DNA of 64,000 nucleotides, taken from Leuctra nigra (lineage: Eukaryota > Arthropoda > Insecta > Plecoptera > Leuctridae). The notes beneath the pieces are model-generated. The model did not search any database and was not told the origin of the DNA. It saw only the letters and a program-made list of their open reading frames with translations. The position numbers were made by a program, and so were the translations under genes. Of the stretch, positions 25,123 to 31,480 are shown piece by piece (positions within the stretch are counted from its first letter, which is position 1; the number at the start of each line of letters is the position of its first letter). Location of the stretch: the NCBI GenBank assembly GCA_934045905.1, contig OW203769.1, positions 17,949,705 to 18,013,704 on the forward strand. The letters run 5' to 3'.

Positions 25123-28100
25123 GGGGGGGTTCAATTACCCGATTCCTGATTTTTAGACCTGCCGACATCCCTACTACATACCTACTGTAAAATATTTTCT
25201 ATTTGAATATGTACGCGATGAAACTTGTTGCCTATATTTGTAATAAATATACAATAGTTATCTTCATATTATTGTTTCGTGGTCAACATAATTAAGTCTC
25301 ATGCGTTACACCTTCCCACAATGAAATACATTTCTATTAATCCACATTTTATAACAATACATTTCACAAAGTACACAGTGAAGTCACATTGAACAACTAT
25401 TAAAACCATAATAATATATACCATATAATGGTATAATATATACCATAATAATATACTTCCATAATATAATAGTGTTCTATAAATAGTTAGTAATTATTTG
25501 ACAACTTTTCATGATTTCCCTCAGTCATGATCAAATTATGAAAAGATATCCTTCTAATATCACCATATTAACAGTGCTATAAGAATATATATGAGCCCAC
25601 TTCCTTGTTATTTAATTCTACCTCCCTTATTATTACTTCTATTACAGCATGACATCTTTCTTCTATCGCCATTACAAAATTATAAAATAGCCATTACCAA
25701 AAGTAGCTTGATTCATAGATCCTGGCTCAAATAAAAAGAGGAATATGTACCTACTTGTTAATAATCTTTCCACTTTTAGGATAGAATAATGTCTTTAAAA
25801 AAACGATGCGCCAAGTCCTTTTGTAAAGTATTTCTCGGTGTTTATACTTCTATTTCAAAGATACGATTAAATATTTGAAAATGTCATTGACTTGGCTCCT
25901 TTTTTGTTATCACTCCTTTTCGGTGTTGATTTTTTTTTAAGTAAAGAGACTTGGCTGCCTTTTTTACACGGAGTGTTTTTTTTCTGGGATTGAATTCTAG
26001 TGGAATTGGAAATATAAAAGTTCTAGAATAGGGCCCCTGGTCTATGATCGAGATATTTCTGACCATGACAGAGAGTAGTCAATCTCTTTTAGACGGGGAG
26101 GCAGGGATGGCGCCAGTGACCGGTGGACAACTATTTAGGTTGGGCATTACTTTTTAAATTTTCCTCTGAGAGTATACCTACAGGCAGTGGTCGAATTAGG
26201 GGGGGGGGGGGGGGGGGGGGTGCGGGGGGATAGCATCCCCCCATGGGGAATATATTGATGGTTCCATCCCCCCAATGGCTAATTTGTCTACTTCACCAAC
26301 CCCCCATGAGAGATTAAAAATACACTTCAGAACGTCTCAAAATTGATTTCAAAGTATCAAAAAACCAAATAACGCCCTGCATCGTGGGGTGCAAGTTTTG
26401 TTCCTTCATCCCCCCCCCCCCCCCCTGGCAGAAATCCTGCCAGTACACCATCACCCCATGGACTGATGCTGGGTTCCCATACTTTGCATCGAATTCGCTT
26501 CCGGTTCGCTTCGCTTTCGCAAAATGGCTACCTTTTAACAAAGGAAATCGTCCATGTTTACATTCCCATGTTCGCGTGTTTCGGTTTCGTTTCGGTTTCG
26601 TCAAAGTTAAAATTGGCTCAACTTTAACGAAACCGAAACATGCGAACATGCGAATGTAAACATGGACGATTTCCTTAGTTAAAAGGTAGCCATTTTGCGA
26701 AAGCGAAGCGAACCGGAAGCGAATTCGATGCGAAGTATGGGAACCCAGCTTTACTTCCAATTTGACCACTACCTTCAGGTGTTATGTTGAAAGAAGGCCA
26801 TGCCCCGCATGGCGTTCTTCGAATTTTTAAATAATTTGGGACGCTGAAAATATTACTTTTGGAGTATGATTGAAATATCATATAAAATAGGGGTGGCTTG
26901 TAAAGTTACCAAATAAGGGTCTTATCTATACATATAGCCACACCTTGAATCTAAAATCTAAAATGTAAGAAAATTGTCCTATCTGTGTTATTTTATTACT
27001 TATTTCATTAAATTATACCGCGCATAATTAACAGTGCATAATTGACTTTGCACCGGCCATGAACTTATATTTTATTATTCATATAGTTCTTTATCTTCTT
27101 GTGATACCATCTTTTTAACAAATGCGCCAAGCTTCTTTTATTTTATTTTTAAATTATTTATTTTTTCGGTTTTTAATTTGTTTTCATTTTTTATTACGGT
27201 TAATGTTTGAAATTTGGAACCTCATTTTAAGCCAAATTCAGGCACAAAGGAAGTGTAGTGTTTGGCGGCAGTAATATGGGCGAAATGATTTCACGAATTT
27301 TAATTGCGTACATGTTTTAACAAAATTTTGCTTGGCCCTCCTTTACTTAAGATCTCAATACTTTTAGGGGGGAAGATGCTTGGCAGTCTTCTTACAAGTT
27401 TCGTTTTTGTACAGCATCCTTTTGATTCGAAAAACATTCCATTGGACATTGAGTGATAACGTTTCGGCGGGCAGAGATATGCTGGCAGAGACATGCTGGC
27501 AGAGACATAAGCAGGCAGATACATAAGCGGTCAGAGACATATGCTGGCAGAGACTTATGCTGGCAGAGACATAAGCTGGCAGAGACATATGCTGGCAGAG
27601 ACATATGCTGGCAGAGACATAAGCGGGCAGAAACATAAGCGGTCAGAGACATGCTGGCAGAGACATATGCTGGCAGAGACATATGCTGACAGATACATAA
27701 GCGGTCAGAGACATATGCTGGCAGAGACATATGCGGTCAGAGACATATGCTGGCAGAGACGTATGTGGGCAGAGACATATGCTGGCAGAGACATAAGCGG
27801 GCAGAGACATGCTGACAGATTTGTAAAACTAAAATAAGATTTTTCAGTTTTTTTCCTTCCAATGCAACGGCAGTGAAGGGTGAGGGGGGGGGCAAGGACG
27901 TCCCCCCCCCCCCCCCACTACTTTGAATCAATTTTGAGACGTTATGAGGTGTATTTTGTTGAAATATTCAATATTTTTTAAATCTGACACTTTGGGGGTA
28001 ATGGGAGACATGTTCAAATCTGCCCCGCAGGGCATTTTTTGTTTTTTGACACTTTAAAATAATAATTTTTGAGTTTTTTGTTTACAAAATGAAACTATAC

Positions 28101-28766
28101 GTATACCTAGTTGAGTTTTTCTCTCTATACCTATTTGAAAGTTTCCATTGATTTCCACTCAGAATTTGAACAATGGAGCTTGACTAGGAACAAGTGTTTG
28201 TTTTGGCAGGTTGTAAATTTATAGAGATGAGCCAGGTATCAAGTCAGGGGCAGGGAGGGCGATTTTTACAACTGTGCATTGATGCCAAATACCACACATT
28301 TGAGAGGTTTAGAAAGATGTCCTACCCCTTTCCATATTTTAAGAAACATTTGACCATATTTGACAACAGGGGAGGGTTGGGATTTGGAGATCATAAAACA
28401 CGGCCTGTAGCCGAGCATCTTTTAAGAAAGTGTCATGTTTTTGAGCCATTGACAATGGATGAATGGCCTTTGACTGGATACCGCGTTTGCCGATATAGGT
28501 ATAGAGAGAAAGACTCCACTTTAATACACCACACAAATGGTTTGTTTTCCAGACATCCAGAGGGGGCAAGGCACCCCCTTGCGCCCCCTGTAGACGCCTA
28601 TGTGGGGGGGGGGGGGGGATTTAGTGGGTGGTGGAACGTCATGACTCACCGTGTTAAGCAGAGCGTCTTCCATGACTCTCTCCTGGAAGTCTTGCGGAGA
28701 GCCATTTGCCAAAGAAACAAACACACAAAAGCTGACGAGAACCACAGCACGTCGAACCTCCATCAT
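322..28766 (-). CDS. Secreted acid lipase, LIPA/Lip3-like (AB-hydrolase), six coding exons
   Basis: Six exons join in phase (28766-28650, 16462-16264, 7246-6879, 2426-2271, 1250-1026, 480-322) to 1,224 nt, 407 aa plus stop. All introns are GT-AG. Residues 1-23 look like a signal peptide (cleavage near ANG/SP). The N-terminal lipase signature [14 protein letters not shown] follows in exon 2, then LLQHG (oxyanion strand, about residue 88), [14 protein letters not shown], the nucleophile elbow GHSQG (Ser about 177), Asp about 350 (SLND) and His about 380 (FNHIDF). Known family role: hydrolysis of cholesteryl esters or triacylglycerols, in lysosomes or secreted into the insect gut; the substrate here is not shown. 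Length matches the family (about 400 aa). Introns 1 and 2 (12.2 and 9.0 kb) are mostly transposons. Two exons carry edge-derived minisatellites in the adjoining introns. The gene looks intact. Confidence 0.93.
481..1025 (-). other. Lipase intron 5 with a dispersed repeat copy
   Basis: GT-AG intron. The segment at about 700-890 (GTTATGAGGT, TTGAAATA, TTTACAAAATGAAACTATACG) is repeated at 27930-28105 in the same orientation. Confidence 0.6.
1026..1250 (-). CDS. Lipase exon 5 (catalytic Asp)
   Basis: 225 nt, 75 codons, phase 0 at both ends; acceptor GCTTCCTCCAG, donor GTCAGT. Encodes [20 protein letters not shown] and [11 protein letters not shown], then [19 protein letters not shown]. The Asp in SLND occupies the place of the family's catalytic acid; the usual GGxDW context is less conserved here. 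Confidence 0.9.
1456..1479 (+). repeat. Poly-G run, 24 nt
   Basis: Uninterrupted G run in lipase intron 4. Similar runs: 26199-26220 (G), 44359-44384 (C, 26 nt), about 27901-27916 (C), about 28606-28618 (G). Confidence 0.9.
1851..1933. repeat. Short perfect-stem hairpin, 83 bp
   Basis: TGAGAATCAGAAGAAAGCGG is matched by CCGCTTTCTTCTGAATCTCA; the loop contains GTGCACACTGCCTGGCACAG. In lipase intron 4; probably a tiny MITE. Confidence 0.7.
2271..2426 (-). CDS. Lipase exon 4
   Basis: 156 nt, 52 codons, [20 protein letters not shown] to GYDSVQLNE; acceptor ATGATTGCAG, donor GTGAGT. Contains the cap-domain Cys-rich part ([20 protein letters not shown]). The first 77 nt and the preceding 30 nt of intron are repeated about 34 times immediately upstream in the intron; only this copy has the remaining 79 nt and a donor. 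Confidence 0.92.
2427..6076. repeat. 107-bp tandem array, about 34 copies of lipase exon 4 acceptor edge
   Basis: In gene sense each unit is the first 77 nt of lipase exon 4 ([13 protein letters not shown] to DQLC) followed by 30 nt that match the end of intron 3 (TGAATGCGAG to ATGATTGCAG). Copies differ by a few substitutions; two sublineages alternate (+ strand CAGCTGGTCGCC versus CAGCTAGACGCC). One copy near 4655-4680 is shortened. The array fills most of intron 3 (2427-6878). The many overlapping 60-118 aa frames here are repeat artefacts. Confidence 0.97.
6249..6703. mobile_element. MITE with GGCCGTTTTACATAAAGC inverted ends
   Basis: GCAGYTATTCTATA and GGCCGTTTTACATAAAGC are inverted at the two ends, with GCGTTTCGCG-rich arms. 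The left arm carries an extra ~30 nt (about 6264-6293). It lies in lipase intron 3, beyond the 107-bp array. Confidence 0.7.
6879..7246 (-). CDS. Lipase exon 3 (nucleophile elbow)
   Basis: 368 nt; acceptor at CAG before GCTACATCC, donor GTGAGT. Encodes [18 protein letters not shown], then [18 protein letters not shown] and [11 protein letters not shown], the GxSxG motif with the catalytic Ser, and ends NITDPAD. Phase 2 entry and phase 0 exit agree with both neighbours. The other readings of this stretch in the same or opposite strand are shadows. Confidence 0.94.
8590..8786 (-). pseudogene. Exon-like fragment inside the 8-kb hAT, product not recognised
   Basis: A good acceptor (TTATTGTTTTCAG) is followed by a frame [17 protein letters not shown] to RVVDVCIEH and stop, then AATAAA at 8402-8407 on the minus strand. 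It resembles a terminal exon. I do not recognise the protein. Possible companion exons lie at 10727-10813 ([16 protein letters not shown]) and 11390-11511 ([19 protein letters not shown], donor GTAAGT), the latter cut by the LINE. They might belong to the element's own gene or to a captured gene; phases between them do not all agree. Confidence 0.25.
8976..9153. mobile_element. Palindromic MITE A, AAGGTACGTTTACAGCT ends
   Basis: Nearly complete palindrome with TA at both ends; arms rich in AGCGCT/GAGCGC. A second copy is at 9203-9376. Confidence 0.75.
9151..9484. mobile_element. MITE B, TTAGGCCCAGTTGTAC ends
   Basis: Inverted ends with GACCCGATAA / TTATCGGGAC next to them, interrupted by MITE A at 9203. 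It abuts the right end of the first MITE A copy (CTTTAGGCC). Confidence 0.65.
9203..9376. mobile_element. Palindromic MITE A, second copy, inside MITE B
   Basis: Same family as 8976-9153. It is inserted into a different MITE (9151-9484) whose ends are TTAGGCCCAGTTGTAC / GTACAACCGGGCCTAA. Confidence 0.75.
9700..10565. repeat. Fold-back repeat, about 0.85 kb
   Basis: Arms near 9706-9850 and 10410-10560 are inverted (for example TTTCCTCATGGAAAAACAAA). A segment at 9880-10015 (GATTGGCTGCTGGTCA...) recurs at 49980-50130, so it belongs to a dispersed family. Confidence 0.6.
11512..14570 (-). mobile_element. 5'-truncated non-LTR retrotransposon (LINE; CR1/L2/Jockey-like group)
   Basis: Minus-strand element whose 3' end (low coordinates) is an AATAAA-containing tract followed by CTGAA-type tandem repeats (11512-11530), a typical LINE tail. 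The coding frame runs from about 14560 to 11886. Upstream sequence expected for the first half of the endonuclease is missing, so it is 5'-truncated. It lies within the 8-kb hAT. Confidence 0.88.
11886..14468 (-). CDS. LINE ORF2: endonuclease (partial) and reverse transcriptase, 860 aa
   Basis: Uninterrupted frame. The C-terminal half of an EEP endonuclease comes first ([10 protein letters not shown] at about 40 aa; LSDHTAQI near 105), then reverse transcriptase with [40 protein letters not shown] and the catalytic YADD (EIYADDTNI, near 580), then the C-terminal tail [11 protein letters not shown] and [12 protein letters not shown]. Function: target-primed reverse transcription. The frame can be extended about 30 codons upstream without a Met, so the annotated start is only the first in-frame Met. 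The N-terminal endonuclease residues are absent, so this copy should not be autonomous, but the lack of stops suggests a recent insertion. Confidence 0.93.
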   Translation of the reverse strand: MISTYRSPLGDLNHFMATLEHILEKITSENKDVVLTGDFNINTSTKSRESENLINLIAAYNLKLTIQGPTRIDSRFNTAKTIDNIATNLPSYMFSTEVTENNLSDHTAQIISIKLKSKFNPPSKTINIRKLNKENTDNFKDMLKHTSWEEMYKLDDPNEKYNMFSSILCESFDQCYPVKSVKINHKFIKQEWISPGIKNSAKNLKFLYQLQLHYKTEKLITKYKLYKKIYKKTIKAAKRLIINKKIKEKSGIDRTKTIWEIVKRHTNKSKIQQNKNIVINHENQTIKDPIKIANILNKDFANIAQNLDVNSSENAFNRHLTKAKRPVNSFFMDSTCDTEIIQITSKLKNKRSAGVDNLPTCILKKIVTNISLPLAHIFNDCIDKGTFPKKLKIGKITPLFKKGDRNKSENYRPISILPSISKIFEKLIHTRIITYLEREKLLTESQSGFRKNKSTTNTIDNFIQNTIKGLEDGEQTIGVFCDLAKAFDSINHKILLSKLEYYGVRGPALDLLKSYMQDRVQQVEITHMNEKREEIKHLSNPEPIINGVPQGSILGPLLFIIYINDLPDTIVASEIYADDTNITITGKTKLNLEENAKCTLSNATKWFYDNHLLIQETKTNYMHFKLKNVINETPLKIVMSNKNETSYLRGVEQTKFLGIIIDKNLNWKSHCQNLLSKLNSAYFSLKTIVNLTNTKTAKLVYYANIESHIRYGIQFWGNSTDASKIFILQRKAIRALFGLKYKNNTYIKPDCKQHFVKHKILTMPCLYILESILAIRSQEELIQNNSDIHKYNTRQKNNFHVDRHRSTCTQKNSLFFKTKMYNALPKNLRDIQKYSLFKKQVKELLVSKVYYSVDEFLLDK
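15260..15380 (-). promoter_or_regulatory. Promoter-like GC-richer patch inside the 8-kb hAT
   Basis: Contains AAAATGGCTGCCGTGCC, CACGTGACG and GACCAATCAC (CCAAT box) close together, upstream of the minus-strand exon-like pieces. Inferred only from motif clustering. Confidence 0.2.
15697..16263. repeat. 61-bp tandem array, about 9 copies of lipase exon 2 donor edge
   Basis: Unit on the + strand begins GTCTCACCCAGGCCCTTCTG. In gene sense each copy holds CAGAAGGGCCTGG/GTGAGAC, identical to the exon 2 end and its splice donor. The outermost copy (16264 on) is the real exon edge. Later copies decay (16140-16200). The array touches the 8-bp target duplication of the hAT element at 15689-15696. Confidence 0.95.
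16264..16462 (-). CDS. Lipase exon 2 (N-terminal lipase domain, oxyanion strand)
   Basis: 199 nt; acceptor TTTGTCTCCAG, donor GTGAGAC. Encodes [46 protein letters not shown] and ends MGPQKGL plus one base completed by exon 3 (Gly). The 16 nt at its 3' edge and its donor are the source of the 61-bp tandem array that lies directly downstream in intron 2. Confidence 0.92.
16500..17130. repeat. Tandem/inverted repeat of CTAGAACGGAATTGGGAAAA type
   Basis: Several direct copies at 16685-16790, inverted counterparts near 16890 and 17050 (CGATTTTCCAATTCCATTCT), and GTTAATCCTTATGGCC in both orientations. A composite fold-back in lipase intron 1. Confidence 0.6.
17131..17589. other. Intronic DNA with (GAT)n microsatellite
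   Basis: About eleven GAT/ATG triplets at 17426-17456. GGAGCGGTCGCTCCATCCAG-type sequence near 17132 is related to 43712. No gene seen. Confidence 0.6.
17590..18646. repeat. Degenerate tandem repeat with ETS-CRE and YY1-like motifs
   Basis: Units of roughly 115-155 bp. CCGGAAGTGACGTCA or a one-base variant occurs at 17593, 17715, 17861, 18016, 18141, 18298, 18416 and 18536. GCCGCCATT lies near 17845, 18281, 18400, 18520 and 18638. Units also share ACGGCTGTACCGATTGCAAC. The array continues beyond the inserted transposon at 23967-24130. Confidence 0.85.
18647..23962. mobile_element. 5.3-kb DNA transposon with 1.2-kb inverted repeats and 4-bp TSD
   Basis: Inverted arms at 18647-19872 and 22746-23962 frame a minus-strand ORF. 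Ends are GGGTAAATCC and (inverted) GGGTCGTTCC. The flanks repeat CATT (18643-18646, 23963-23966). Adjacent tandem units read GCCGCCATTGTTAAAACC without interruption, giving the empty site. Near the inner ends both arms contain the CCCAGCATTTGCC SINE-like block. The family is not assigned; 4-bp duplication superfamilies such as Sola are candidates by inference only. Confidence 0.85.
20111..22225 (-). CDS. Candidate transposase of the GGGT element, 704 aa
   Basis: Start chosen at the second Met ([12 protein letters not shown]), which precedes a cysteine-rich start (RCCNPF ... VCRPCRSKI) typical of a widespread CCNP-type zinc-binding domain; an upstream Met at 22279 adds 18 hydrophobic residues. 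The C-terminal half has [58 protein letters not shown] and [14 protein letters not shown]. The conserved Asp residues in these blocks fit a DDE-type core (inference). It lies wholly between the inverted arms. The frame has no stops. A diverged relative is found at 34099-34933. Known only as an uncharacterised invertebrate protein family. Confidence 0.75.
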   Translation of the reverse strand: MPKQEKTSKVLFRSRCCNPFNIQHHRVTRGLRLISTLLRLKTPQLPEGSMVCRPCRSKIASDMTLPDLGPDEPSPATPASVPSLSSSSDGADPAQVLRPSVLPAVAGRTYEQEVVVSALNEGLALLPISPVVLKKLTQGKYPLAKQKEIAKAIEAVLVPTASTSTAEPEEESEESEIIRQLKEKFKSTKDRSVQVQILTVLPQSWSRAKVQTVFGTTEYMARLAHDLVLEKGILSSPNPKPGKTLSQKIVDDVISFYNSDDVSRLMPGKKDCKSVQREGKRVVVQKRLILSNLRELYRVFKDQFPDHKIGFSKFADLRPKECVLPGASGTHSVCVCTIHQNMILMMIGAKIADISAQDEMPLKTFKECISAVICNNPHVSCYFGECPACPGVTHLKEHLRERMDEHAYEDITFKRWVAVDRCSLEIVTMKVDDFLDSFCDALAILVRHSFTATKQSEYHKELKTKLQPGEFLVICDFAENYSFVLQDEAQGFHWNNSSATIHPFVAYYNEDGELHHVSLVVVSDCLTHNTVAVHLFQRKLIELLTSVCNTRPTKIFYFSDGAASQYKNRKNFANLCCHEEDFNIKAEWHFFATSHGKAACDGVGGTVKRLAARASLQRPYDDQIMTPMQLYNWANTNIQAINFAFCTEADHETEANVLRDRFLRSRTISGTQKLHSFIPISNSKVLTKIFSSALHSKEETVFTK
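24243..25989. mobile_element. Fold-back element with about 210-bp arms
   Basis: 24243-24451 and 25783-25989 are near-perfect inverted copies (TCCCAGAAAAAAACACTCCG ... ATTATTCTAT). The loop includes AT-rich DNA and a hAT insertion (24542-25173). No coding content. Confidence 0.8.
24542..25173. mobile_element. Non-autonomous hAT, 632 bp
   Basis: Ends TAGGGATGTCGG / CCGACATCCCTA with a perfect 8-bp duplication CTACATAC at 24534-24541 and 25174-25181. Near the left end GGGTACCC repeats; internal poly-A (about 24625-24656) and poly-T (about 25088-25121) runs. No ORF. Confidence 0.9.
26468..26749. mobile_element. Palindromic MITE, 282 bp
   Basis: GCTGGGTTCCCATACTT inverted as AAGTATGGGAACCCAGC; arms of about 135 bp nearly identical, with CGAATTCGCTTCCGGTTCGC and CATGTTTACATTC blocks, meeting at AAAGTTAAAATTGGCTC. 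In lipase intron 1. Confidence 0.85.
27465..27830. repeat. 16-bp tandem array, about 22 copies
   Basis: Consensus GGCAGAGACATATGCT with GCGG, AAGC and 13-bp variants. Both strands stay partly open, giving spurious Cys/Gln-rich frames. In lipase intron 1. Confidence 0.9.
28650..28766 (-). CDS. Lipase exon 1 (signal peptide)
   Basis: 39 codons starting [13 protein letters not shown]. The hydrophobic stretch [13 protein letters not shown] is a signal-peptide core. It ends DALLNT followed by donor GTGAGT on the minus strand, phase 0, matching the phase-0 start of exon 2. The ATG context (AAGGATGATGG) is favourable; the second Met is one codon on, so the start is uncertain by one residue. Confidence 0.85.
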
Positions 28767-30897
28767 CCTTACAGAAAACTCAACTCACGGGTCGACTAAT
28801 AATATTTATCTTCTCTTCAGACAAGGTTTTATCTGAAGTACAGAGATATAAGATGCAATCATTTAAGTTCATTGTTTTAGATATCACATTCGTAGATCCA
28901 AACACTTGGAATGAATAATGTGATTTTACACTGTGATTGAATTGATTTGTTCCATTTGGTCAGTATCAAAACAATTTCTAAATAATATCAAGGGAGATAG
29001 ATCGAGTGGTACTATCTTAAGATAGATGATAGCATCTCTATCTTCTATCTTGAAGAAGTGATTCTATCTTGATGACTTGAATGCAATTGTGAACACAAGA
29101 CAGGAGATGACTTCTAAAACAAGCAACTTTCAAAACCAGACCATTCGGTTTCATTTGATTATAAAATTGTTAAAAATTATTATCATAAAGGTACAATACT
29201 ATTTTTGGCTATTGATTATTATTAACAAACCTCTATTATTTGCTTCCATCTACCGGTTATTACATCTACTATTCTTTTCAACAAATTATTTTTTAGTTTT
29301 TTTATATTGAGGCAAATCATATTAATTGAAGTTGGCATAATTTTGCTCATTCATAAGCTATGATTAATAAAAAAATATTTTCAAAGTATCTTTTATCGTG
29401 TATATGAACAATCTTTTATATTCTATTTTTTATCATTTTCTAAACCATCTTTTAAAGTTGAGACTATCTTGCATCTTCCATCTAGATACTTTTTTTTAAC
29501 CTTGATGAAAAATGTTCTGCTATTTACTGAAAAGGAAATTGAATGTACAAGACCAATTAATCAAATATATATATTTTAATAGTAGGTGTACTTTATTAAC
29601 TTACAAGTGTAAATAATTAAATGCAGTATATTTAACATCTCAATCAAAATTATTAATCAATCATCTATATAAGTAGAGCTAGAACAAATTCTCTTACGAC
29701 ACTGAATCATTTTTAGTTTGTAGTAGAAGAAGCTCTCAAAGTAATAGTTCGGGTTTCTAAAAATTTTCTGTGGTGGGTGTTTCATACAGTTTCTGATATA
29801 GACATATGTTTTGAAAAATGTTAAATCTCATGTGTACCATTCTATCCCACTTTTACTGCGAGTAAACCGACCCTTTCGTGACGTCTTAAGAGGGGACCAG
29901 TCAACCGCACTTCATTGGGGGTAGGGCAACTCGCTACCTGCACAGGCTCGTATTCCGGGGAAATTAATTATTCTCAGAAATCTGTAAATATCTCTTGCTT
30001 TTTGTCAACGTAGTACTTGTACAAAATGTTCAGTTCTTATCTTTCATAGTTAGCAGAAGGTTTGTTAATTATTATTTATTTGTCTTGTGTTCAGAGATTC
30101 TTAGCACACCGACATGCTTATTATGTAGCTTTATTCCTGATATTCGCGATTATCAGTTTCTCTTCGGATTTTAAGATCGTGTGTGTAAAGTACTCGCTTT
30201 TATTTGTTATTCTTGTGACAATGGTAATTGTAATTGTCGAATTGTAAGAAGAGATTACAATTCAATGGTGTCACAAGTATATCGCGAAGTTTCCTATAAA
30301 GACAAATATCTCCAGCTTTACAAGAAATGGATGCACAATTTAAAACGAGAATAATTTGTGCGAATTTTAATTCGGCAATTTCATGATTTTCTTCACTGGT
30401 GTACTTTGGTTCATATCTATACGGATGATTTCCAGACAGTAAAAATAAGTATTGGTTACACTATTTGTATCGCACGTAAAAACACTTGGGCAAACTTACC
30501 GCCAACTACAGGGAAACGTTGCAATTACAGTATTGAACGATATTTATAGATATTTATATAAACCATTATTGAACTGATTTTTGTTTTATTGAATGGGAAA
30601 TATCAAATCATAACAAATACTCCCCACGTACGGCCCGTTGAACTCCCCCGCCTAGACAGCTGGACGCGTCTACCTGTGCAGGCGAGCTACCCTCATAGCA
30701 CGTCACAGCTCGGACTAGTAGCCAGTCAGGAAATCGCGCAATGCTCATGATCCATGGGAGATGGATTTTTTTTCTTTTTTTATATGAATTAGAATTGAAT
30801 GTGGTTATCTATTAAGACTTGCTAGAAGGTAAACTGAACTATTCCTTTAAGTGTTAATAACGATAAGTTCCATCACTTTGCAGTTTATATGTCCACA
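28767..30897. other. Intergenic region between lipase start and COMMD2 3' flank
   Basis: AT-rich. TATCTTGATAGA-type low-complexity sequence at 28985-29060; unique-looking but frameless DNA after that. The upstream lipase promoter is expected within the first few hundred bases; a TTATAT at 28847-28852 (minus) is the only TATA-like word noticed. No further gene seen. Confidence 0.5.
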
Positions 30898-31400
30898 TTG
30901 CGTAGCCTCTCGCAGGGCCTACTTAAAGCTTCTCTGCACTCTGCGCGTGTGTTGGCTGGTAGCCTCCTGCAGGGCCTCGTCTAGTACTTGGGACAAGTGA
31001 AGGAGGTCGGTCTGCAGGGTAGCCTCTCGCAGTAGCCTCTCGTAGGGTCTACTTAAAGCTCCTCTGCACTCTGCGCGTGTGTTGGCTGGTAGCCTCCTGC
31101 AGGGCCTCGTCTAGCACTTGGGACATGTGAAGGAGGTCGGTCTGCAGGGTAGCCTCTCGCAGGGCCTACTTAAAGCTCCTCTGCACTCTGCGCGTGTGTT
31201 GGCTCATAGCCTCCTGCAGGGCTTCGTCTAGCACTTGGGACAAGTGAAGGAGGTCGGTCTGCAGGGTAGCCTCTCGCAGGGCCTACTTAAAGCTCCTCTG
31301 CACTCTGCGCGTGTGTTGGCTCGTAGCCTCCTGCAGGGCCTCGTCTAGCACTTGGGACATGTGAAGGAGGTTCGTCGGGTCCGTCTGCAGGGCGAGGTGA
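30898..31400. repeat. 117-bp tandem copies of the COMMD2 terminal exon
   Basis: The + strand block ACTTAAAGCTCCTCTGCAC recurs at 30921, 31051, 31168 and 31285 (spacings 130, 117, 117). In gene sense each copy encodes QVLDEALQEA...HTRRVQRSFK and a stop. The unit is 39 codons, so copies stay in frame. Only the 31285 copy is joined to the rest of the exon; the others lie in the 3' flank/UTR. Confidence 0.95.
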
Positions 31401-31480
31401 CTGACCTCGCCGGCTTCTTCCAGAGACAGTCGCAACGTGACCAGCGGCGTGATCTGGCGGGGCAGAGCTCGAGACGCGAC
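31283..31480 (-). CDS. COMMD2: COMMD2 exon 5 (COMM domain, stop)
   Basis: 198 nt including TAG; acceptor GTCCGCAG. Encodes VASRALPRQITPLVTLRLSL, LQTDPTNLLHMSQVLDEALQ and HTRRVQRSFK. The last part of this exon is the source of the 117-bp repeats that follow in the 3' flank. Confidence 0.94.
   Translation of the reverse strand, partial: VASRALPRQITPLVTLRLSLEEAGEVSHLALQTDPTNLLHMSQVLDEALQEATSQHTRRVQRSFK

Noticed and set aside
26161..26310. hAT start CAGTGGTCGAATTAGGGG at 26184
   Set aside because: Looks like a hAT end, but no matching inverted end or 8-bp duplication was found downstream.
27300..27931. [16 protein letters not shown] and [13 protein letters not shown] repeat proteins
   Set aside because: Readings of the 16-bp array; no start context, no domain, both strands open equally.
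28194..28799. 201-aa + strand frame
   Set aside because: Overlaps lipase exon 1 in antisense, crosses a G run and low-complexity DNA, no recognisable domain.
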